Assembly: GCA_030019365.1 (NCBI GenBank)
Contig: JASEFA010000001.1
Coordinates: 586,953 to 650,952 of the forward strand
Reading direction: 5' to 3'
Length of the DNA: 64,000 nucleotides
Origin: Bacillota bacterium
GTDB taxonomy: Bacteria; Bacillota; Sulfobacillia; JACIYH01
In this document: positions 59,257 to 64,000 of the stretch, piece by piece
Position numbering within the stretch: the stretch's first letter is position 1
Layout: each line of letters begins with the position of its first letter
Position numbers and translations under genes: made by a program
Notes under the pieces: model-generated
Database searches by the model: none
Told to the model about the DNA's origin: nothing
The model's input: the letters and a program-made list of their open reading frames with translations, nothing else

Positions 59257-60402
59257 TCACACCACAGAAGGCTCGAGGATCAGGTCACCGCGGGCGAACC
59301 GGTCCGGCCCCAGCCGGCCGATGGGGAGATCCGGTTCCTCACCCGCAATGACCTGTGCCAGCAGCTTCCCCGTCATGGGCGCCAGCATGAAACCGTGGCC
59401 CGAGAATCCCACCGAATAGTAGCAGCCCTCCACCTCCGGTGCCGGCCCCAGGATGGGCTGGGCATCCGGCGTCATGTCGTACGACCCCGCCCACTGCCGC
59501 ACCACCCGCAGCTGGGCAAGGGGTGGCAACATCTTCGTGACGATGGCCGCCATTTCCTCCAGAAAGCGCCAGGTGGCTCCGCAGTCCAGGTTGCGGGGCT
59601 CGTGGGGATCACCCAGCCCCATGATGAAACTCCCATGCGGCGTCTGCTGGCAGTACAGGCCGTGGCAAAACGAGATCACCATGGGCCCCTGCACCGGCCC
59701 CACCGGCTCCGTCACCAGGATCTGATGCCGCTGCGCATAGGTGGGAATGTGCAGGCCTGCCATCTCCGCCACCCGGTCCGACCAGGGCCCGGCCGTGTTC
59801 ACCACCACCGGTGTCGAGACGTCACCCCGGCTGGTGCGCACCCCCACCACCCGGCCGCCTTCCACCCGAACACCGGTCACCCGGGTGAAGGTCCATACCT
59901 CCGCACCCAGCCGCACCGCCGCCTGCGCATATGCCTCCACCGCCCGGAAGGGGTTGATGTGCCCGTCCTCGGGGCAGAAGGTGGCGCCCACCACCCCCTC
60001 GAGGCTGAGATAGGGGACGATCTCCCGCGCCCCCTCCGGGCTCAGCACCTCCACCGGTACCCCCAGGGAACGCTGCAGGGCCACGTTGCGCAGGAACTGA
60101 TCCCACTGCCTCTCGTGGTACGCCAGGATGAGGTACCCGCGCTGCTTGAACTCGATCCCCCGGGGATACTCCAGTTCCTCCTCCATGCGCTCGAACATCT
60201 TGATGCTCGCCCGCGCCAGGAGCACGTTCATCTCCGTGCCCCACTGCTGCCTCACACCGGCCGCGCACCGCCCCGTCGACCCCGAGGCCAGGTACTCCTG
60301 CTCCACCAGAAGAGGCTTCAGACCCCGGGACGCCAGCTGGTAGGCCACCGCCACCCCCTGGATGCCGCCACCCACCACCACCGCATCCGCCGTCCTACCC
60401 AT
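59257..60402 (-). CDS. FAD-dependent amine oxidoreductase (DAO family), subunit/paralogue 2
   Basis: 381 residues, same family and layout as the gene downstream: AVVVGGGIQGVAVAYQLASRG at the FAD site (shown in part: VVGGGIQGVAVAY), RQWAGSYDMTPDAQPILGP and VGFSGHGFMLAPM near the end. The two paralogues may form two catalytic subunits of one complex, or serve two steps such as successive N-dealkylations. The ATG at 60402 overlaps the stop of the BFD-like gene, so this paralogue is coupled to the electron-transfer subunits. 104 bases without features separate it from paralogue 1. Confidence 0.89.
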   Translation of the reverse strand: MGRTADAVVVGGGIQGVAVAYQLASRGLKPLLVEQEYLASGSTGRCAAGVRQQWGTEMNVLLARASIKMFERMEEELEYPRGIEFKQRGYLILAYHERQWDQFLRNVALQRSLGVPVEVLSPEGAREIVPYLSLEGVVGATFCPEDGHINPFRAVEAYAQAAVRLGAEVWTFTRVTGVRVEGGRVVGVRTSRGDVSTPVVVNTAGPWSDRVAEMAGLHIPTYAQRHQILVTEPVGPVQGPMVISFCHGLYCQQTPHGSFIMGLGDPHEPRNLDCGATWRFLEEMAAIVTKMLPPLAQLRVVRQWAGSYDMTPDAQPILGPAPEVEGCYYSVGFSGHGFMLAPMTGKLLAQVIAGEEPDLPIGRLGPDRFARGDLILEPSVV

Positions 60403-60703
60403 GCCGCTCGCCCCCGGCGCGGACGATGACGCCCAGCTTGACAGGCCGGGTGGGGGGACGGAAGGTGGGCAGGGAAAGCTCCTCCACCGGCACCCCGGTC
60501 AGGCGCGACACTTCCTGCAGGATGAGGTGCCGGCAGGTGCGACCCTGGCAGAGCCCCATCCCCGCCCGCGTCAGCCGCTTGATCTCATCCAGGGTGTGTA
60601 CGCCCTCGCCAATCAGACGGCGGATCTCCTGCAGGGTCACGTCCTCACATCGGCAGATCACCACCCGGTCCTCGCCACCGGCCGTCGCCTGTCCACCGGG
60701 CAT
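60395..60703 (-). CDS. BFD-like [2Fe-2S] electron-transfer protein
   Basis: About 102 residues. The Cys pattern is CRCEDVT ... GMGLCQGRTC (C-x-C and C-x4-C), the [2Fe-2S] arrangement of bacterioferritin-associated ferredoxin-like domains. In octopine and hydrogen-cyanide synthase-type enzymes this domain is fused to the FAD/NAD subunit; here it is separate. I chose the ATG at 60703 with AGGGAG upstream; a GTG at 60739 would add 12 residues and overlap the ferredoxin gene. It probably passes electrons between the DAO subunits and the FAD/NAD subunit. Confidence 0.85.
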   Translation of the reverse strand: MPGGQATAGGEDRVVICRCEDVTLQEIRRLIGEGVHTLDEIKRLTRAGMGLCQGRTCRHLILQEVSRLTGVPVEELSLPTFRPPTRPVKLGVIVRAGGERHG

Positions 60704-60722
60704 CCCAACCCGCTCCCTGGCC

Positions 60723-61322
60723 TCACTCACCCTGCTCACCCCCGGCCACGGTAACGTTCCTCACCACGTGGGCCAGGTCCCGCTCCACCTCAATCCACAC
60801 CACCGGCGTGCCCATCTTTTCCCGCTGCTTGTGCACCCGCACCACGCGCGCCTCCCCCACCCGCGTCCCCTCCCGGTCCAGTGCCCCCACCAGCTGCCCC
60901 ACCTCGGGCAGGGGCAGGAACTCGTAGGGTAGCTTGATGAGGGAAGTAGTGTCCGTATAAGCCTCATGGACCACGAATATGGCCAGGCCCGGACAGGCGG
61001 CCACGCACAGCCCGCAGCCGTTGCACCGCTCCCAATCCACTTCGGGCAGGTCGTTGATGTCCCCGAAGGGCTTCACCGCCCCCCGCTGGCACGACCAGCA
61101 GCAGGGGTCGCACGGGATGCGCTCAAAGCACTCGAATACGGCCACCGGACCCCGGCGCCTCACCTCCTCGGGAGGCATCACCTGCGCCAGGTCCTCCACC
61201 GCAGGCAATCCCGTCTTCCTCAACTGCCGGGTCACCGGGCCCGCCCCCACCGCCCCCGCCGCGGGCGTATCACCCCGGCCCCCCGCCTTCACCGCCCCCG
61301 CCGCGGATGCATCATCCCGCAC
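60723..61322 (-). CDS. 4Fe-4S ferredoxin-type electron-transfer subunit
   Basis: About 199 residues. A Cys cluster IPCDPCCWSCQRG (about residue 85) is followed by a classical [4Fe-4S] motif CNGCGLCVAACPG (about 112). The C-terminal ~70 residues form a beta-rich domain. The first 45 residues are Ala/Gly-rich and repetitive. The GTG at 61322 has GGAGGTGG nine bases upstream and overlaps the FAD/NAD gene by 11 bases. Similar proteins accompany archaeal multi-subunit proline and amine dehydrogenases, where they hand electrons to a low-potential acceptor; the same is likely here. Confidence 0.8.
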   Translation of the reverse strand: MRDDASAAGAVKAGGRGDTPAAGAVGAGPVTRQLRKTGLPAVEDLAQVMPPEEVRRRGPVAVFECFERIPCDPCCWSCQRGAVKPFGDINDLPEVDWERCNGCGLCVAACPGLAIFVVHEAYTDTTSLIKLPYEFLPLPEVGQLVGALDREGTRVGEARVVRVHKQREKMGTPVVWIEVERDLAHVVRNVTVAGGEQGE

Positions 61323-62415
61323 GGCGTGCCACCTCCTCCAGGCGGGCCAGGCCTTTGCGGATCTTCTCCCCGGGAGGACCCGCCCGCAGGGCCTCGAGTT
61401 GGGCACGGGCCTCACCGGCCAGTTCCCGGTAGTGGGGACACGAGCCCAGGGAAGCAGCCGCGGCCAGCCCGGCCATGCGCCCCGTCACCATGGCCGAGGA
61501 GGCCTCCTCCACCCCCGCGGCATCTCCCGCCACGAATATCCCCGGCACCGAGGTCTGCTGGTGCTCGTCGTGCCAGGGTACGTGACCGCCCAGCTCGGGT
61601 ACGTAGGCCATGCGGCAGCCCGCCTGCCACAGGAGCTCCGCCAGCGGCGAGAGCCCCACCGCCAGGCAGAGGACGTCGGCCTCGAAGTGGCGCTCGCTAC
61701 CGGGAATGCCCTGCCATCTCTCGTCCACCCGCCACACGGTCACACCCTCAAGCTCCCGCTCGCCATGTGCCTCCTTCACCGAGTGGGAGGTCAGGATGGG
61801 GACACCTAGCCGCCTGATCTTGGAGGCGTGCACGGCGTAGCCACCGATCACGGGCGCCGCCTCCACCACCGCCGCCACCTCCACTCTCGCCTGCCGCAGC
61901 TGGTAGGAGATGATGAGCCCGATGTTCCCCGCCCCCACCATCACGGCACGCCGGCCGGGCATCACCCCGTGCACGTTCATCAAGGTCTGCACCGCCCCCG
62001 CCCCGTACACGCCGGGCAGGTCGTTGCCGGGGAAGGCCAGCGGCTTCTCCGACGCCCCCGCGCACACCACCAGGCGGCGGGGACGGGCCTTCAGGTACTC
62101 CGACTCGCCGTCCACGGTGCGCTCCATGGTCAGCACCCCGTCCGGGTAGTAGCCCAGCACCTGGGTGTCGAGCAGGAGCTCAACCCCGAGGTGGGTGCGC
62201 ACCTTCTCCCCCAGCAGTCGGGCGATCTCGATCCCCCGCACCCCCGCGTGCTCCCCCCGGGAACCGAAGAACTTGTGGGTCTGCTTCACCAATTGGCCGC
62301 CCGGCTCCGAAAAGAAATCCACCAGCAGTACCTTCACCCCGCAGTCGGCCGCCGCCAGGGCCGCCGACATCCCCGCCGGGCCGGCACCCACCACCATCAC
62401 CTGGGGGTTAAGCAC
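61312..62415 (-). CDS. FAD/NAD(P)-binding oxidoreductase subunit (HcnB/OoxA/SoxA-like)
   Basis: About 367 residues. Two Rossmann motifs are present, VVGAGPAGMSAALAAADCG at the start and MVGAGNIGLIISYQLRQA near residue 160; the stretch between includes PGVYGAGAVQTLMNVHG, known from HcnB/opine oxidase A subunits. GIFVAGDAAGVEEASSAM is near the C-terminus. Homologues usually carry the BFD domain at the C-terminus; here it is a separate gene. I chose the GTG at 62415 with GGGTGAGGG upstream; another GTG at 62424 is possible. It overlaps the [2Fe-2S] gene by eight bases. Confidence 0.88.
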   Translation of the reverse strand: MLNPQVMVVGAGPAGMSAALAAADCGVKVLLVDFFSEPGGQLVKQTHKFFGSRGEHAGVRGIEIARLLGEKVRTHLGVELLLDTQVLGYYPDGVLTMERTVDGESEYLKARPRRLVVCAGASEKPLAFPGNDLPGVYGAGAVQTLMNVHGVMPGRRAVMVGAGNIGLIISYQLRQARVEVAAVVEAAPVIGGYAVHASKIRRLGVPILTSHSVKEAHGERELEGVTVWRVDERWQGIPGSERHFEADVLCLAVGLSPLAELLWQAGCRMAYVPELGGHVPWHDEHQQTSVPGIFVAGDAAGVEEASSAMVTGRMAGLAAAASLGSCPHYRELAGEARAQLEALRAGPPGEKIRKGLARLEEVARRAG

Positions 62416-62776
62416 CGCCCTCACCCCCCCGGCCGCCCGCCCGGAGGACGCCCCGCTTTGCGGCCACAGCGCCCAGCAGGTCACCCTTGCCCACCTGCCG
62501 CTCCACGTGCATGCCCTCCCGCAGCTTCTCCACGCACACCCGCACGTTGGGCACCCCGTCCACCACCATCAGGCAGGACGAGCAGTTCCCCACCGCGCAG
62601 AAGAAACCCCGCGGCCGCCCCAGCACCGGGCTCTCCCGCAGCACGCGGATGCCCGCCGCATGAAGCGCCGCCGCGATGGGCTCACCCTCGTAACCCTCCA
62701 GGGGCCGGCCCTCGAAAAAGAAGGTCACCTTCCTGCGCGCAGGGAAGGTCAGAATGGGATGTTCCCCGATGCGCAC
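62408..62776 (-). CDS. [2Fe-2S]-binding subunit (HcnA/opine oxidase small-subunit-like)
   Basis: 122 residues. A ferredoxin-type [2Fe-2S] site is formed by C-x4-C-x2-C-x12-C in FFCAVGNCSSC and VRVC (about residues 61-82). This matches HcnA and the N-terminal domain of heterotetrameric sarcosine oxidase alpha. The C-terminal 20 residues are Gly-rich and overlap the next gene. The GTG at 62776 has GGGAGGCGG upstream. It is the first enzyme gene of the operon, 17 bases after the regulator stop. Confidence 0.87.
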   Translation of the reverse strand: MRIGEHPILTFPARRKVTFFFEGRPLEGYEGEPIAAALHAAGIRVLRESPVLGRPRGFFCAVGNCSSCLMVVDGVPNVRVCVEKLREGMHVERQVGKGDLLGAVAAKRGVLRAGGRGGEGGA

Positions 62777-62792
62777 CAGTACCGCCTCCCGG

Positions 62793-63482
62793 CTACAAAT
62801 CCTCCAACACCCGCCGCAACCGCTCCAGGTGTTCCGCCATGCGCCGGGCTGCTTCCGGGCCGTCGCGGGCTCTGAGCGCCTCGAAAACGTGGCAGTGCTG
62901 GTGGCACATGGTGCGCCACTCTTCCCGGGGAAGGTGCATCTGCTGCCGGTGCTCCCGCAGGATGCCCACCAGCACCCGCACCAGCTCCCAGATCACCAGG
63001 TTCCCGGTGGCACGGGCCACCGCCACGTGGAAGTCCAGGTCCCGGTCCATCTGCTCACCCAGGTCGAACTGGGTACGGAAGAACTCGTCGATCACCCGCC
63101 CGATGTGCTCGATCCCCTCGTCTCCACCCCGCTCCGCCGCCAGTTGAGCCGCCCTCACCTCGATGATCTGTCTGGCCTCGCAGATGTCCAGCAGCACCGC
63201 CCTTTCCAGCCTGACGAAGCCCGCCTCCAGATCGAACAGGTTCTGGCCATCCAGCTGCTTGAGGAACCTGCCTCCCCCCGGGCGCGATTCGATGATCCCG
63301 CGGGCCTCCAGCACCCGGAATGCTTCCCGCAGGATGCCGCGGCTGACCCCCATCTGCCGCTCCAGTTCCCGTTCCGAGGGAAAGCGTTGCCCCGGCCCGA
63401 TCTGGCCGCTCCTGATGTGCTCGACCAGCTGGCCCACCACATCCTGGTATAGACGATACCGGCTGACCTTCTGGAACGACAC
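62793..63482 (-). CDS. GntR/FadR-family (FCD domain) transcriptional regulator
   Basis: 229 residues. The winged helix (about 10-75) has GPGQRFPSERELERQMGVSR and the FCD effector domain (about 90-220) keeps probable metal-binding residues Asp and His (in DLDFHVAVARATGN and HCHVFEAL). FadR-type regulators sense acids such as organic or amino acids. The GTG at 63482 has GGGAG nine bases upstream. It heads a run of minus-strand genes, so it is likely to regulate its own operon; a perfect palindrome at 63554-63568 is a candidate site. Confidence 0.92.
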   Translation of the reverse strand: MSFQKVSRYRLYQDVVGQLVEHIRSGQIGPGQRFPSERELERQMGVSRGILREAFRVLEARGIIESRPGGGRFLKQLDGQNLFDLEAGFVRLERAVLLDICEARQIIEVRAAQLAAERGGDEGIEHIGRVIDEFFRTQFDLGEQMDRDLDFHVAVARATGNLVIWELVRVLVGILREHRQQMHLPREEWRTMCHQHCHVFEALRARDGPEAARRMAEHLERLRRVLEDL

Positions 63483-63553
63483 CCGCGCGCTCCCTATTCA
63501 GGGCTGCATGGACACTGGGCAGCCCAGTTGCCCTCCGGTGTATTCGACGCCTG

Positions 63554-63568
63554 GCAGGAAAGTCCTGC
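63554..63568. promoter_or_regulatory. palindromic operator candidate upstream of the GntR/FadR gene
   Basis: GCAGGA-AAG-TCCTGC is a perfect 6+3+6 inverted repeat 72 bases before the regulator start. It could be the autoregulatory site of this FadR-type protein or serve the divergent gene at 63740. No convincing -35/-10 pair is visible around it. The rest of the 63483-63739 gap shows nothing firm. Confidence 0.35.
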
Positions 63569-63739
63569 ACCTGACAAACGGTTCCGGTCATAATGGCTGC
63601 CATGGAAGGTAACCGGAGTCGCGGGTGCCGGGCACGAAGGGGTTCTACCCCCGCGTGGGGAATCCGCACCCTGGGACCCGACGCGGACCGTGCCGGCGCA
63701 GCGGGGAAAATAGAGAGGGCCGGGAAGGGGGCTGCGCGC

Positions 63740-64000
63740 ATGGCCACCGTGGTGGCGGCTTTTCCATCCGAGGACAAGGCTCGCTTCGCCCGCCAGGAAC
63801 TGGTACAGGCCGGGCTTCCTGCCGGCAAGGTCCAGATGGTAGGGCCCCAGAGCTTCATAGACACCCGGGCCGCCCTGGCGGAACCCGAGCAGAACATCGT
63901 GACCGGGCGGGCCGGGCAGGATAACCCGGCCCTGGAAGCCGCCGCCCGGGCGGGAGACATCCTGGAGTCTGCCCGCGCGGGGGGCGACCTGCCTGCCGTA
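63740..64000 (+). CDS. small general-stress-protein-like (YflT-type) ORF, 3' partial
   Basis: The frame opens with ATG at 63740, preceded by GGAAGGGGG, and remains open for 87 codons to the window edge. The start MATVVAAFPSEDKARFARQEL has the beta-strand/helix pattern of YflT-like general stress proteins (hydrophobic strand, then a helix with acidic Ser-Glu-Asp cap and the GLPAGKVQMV turn). A later Gly/Ala/Glu-rich part may be an extension. The similarity is short, and the identity is tentative. It is divergent from the GntR/FadR gene. Confidence 0.6.
   Translation, partial: MATVVAAFPSEDKARFARQELVQAGLPAGKVQMVGPQSFIDTRAALAEPEQNIVTGRAGQDNPALEAAARAGDILESARAGGDLPAV

Overview
The window looks like a chromosome segment of a GC-rich, endospore-forming member of the Bacillota, probably anaerobic and possibly thermophilic. 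Third codon positions are overwhelmingly G or C, and GTG and TTG starts are frequent. The Bacillus-type order yqfC-yqfD-phoH-pgpH-ybeY-era-recO is present, as are rpsU-mtaB-rsmE-dnaJ-hrcA, a CIRCE element, an S-box (SAM-I) riboswitch and sigma-A promoters of the form TTGACA-N17-TATAAT. I see no rRNA, tRNA, CRISPR array, insertion sequence or phage gene.

Region 1 (1-14.2 kb) holds the end of a ClC-CBS-RCK_C channel gene and then a divergent quaternary-amine demethylation locus. The minus-strand operon encodes an MttB-type methyltransferase without pyrrolysine, a complete OpuC/OpuB-type betaine ABC transporter, an iron-dependent alcohol dehydrogenase, a class I glutamine amidotransferase and a pterin-binding methyltransferase. 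The plus-strand operon encodes a second MttB paralogue, its corrinoid protein and a hydantoinase-A-like ASKHA protein. An IclR regulator lies between them, and both mttB genes carry the same operator-like leader at the same distance from the start codon. The expected flow is import, demethylation onto the corrinoid, then methyl transfer to tetrahydrofolate.

Region 2 (14.2-37.6 kb) is mostly housekeeping: Mrp, a DUF4438 protein, two metallo-beta-lactamase-fold proteins, recO, era, DUF3048 and DUF502 proteins, ybeY, pgpH, phoH, yqfD, yqfC, a FapA-like protein, rpsU, ddl, mtaB, rsmE, dnaJ and hrcA. Its remarkable part is the heat-shock operon. Where grpE-dnaK would be expected there is instead an archaeal-type (group III) chaperonin, followed by a 93-residue ORF that matches only subdomain IIB of the DnaK nucleotide-binding domain.

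Region 3 (37.6-49.3 kb) has a SAM-riboswitch-controlled pair (COG1900/DUF39 fused to a 2x[4Fe-4S] ferredoxin, plus COG2122/UPF0280) that fits homocysteine synthesis from sulfide. It continues with a DUF362 protein, a DedA-like protein, L-lactate dehydrogenase, two decayed gene remnants, a CBS-ACT protein and a short DnaE - DUF72 - family-4 uracil-DNA glycosylase cluster.

Region 4 (49.3-63.5 kb) is a run of minus-strand catabolic genes read away from a GntR/FadR regulator: a multi-subunit FAD/Fe-S amine dehydrogenase (six genes), a branched-chain-type ABC transporter (livJHMGF), an ornithine-cyclodeaminase-family protein, an octopine/nopaline-dehydrogenase-family protein and an amidohydrolase. 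This suggests uptake and oxidation of an N-substituted amino acid or opine-like compound. The window ends in the start of a small stress-protein-like gene on the plus strand.
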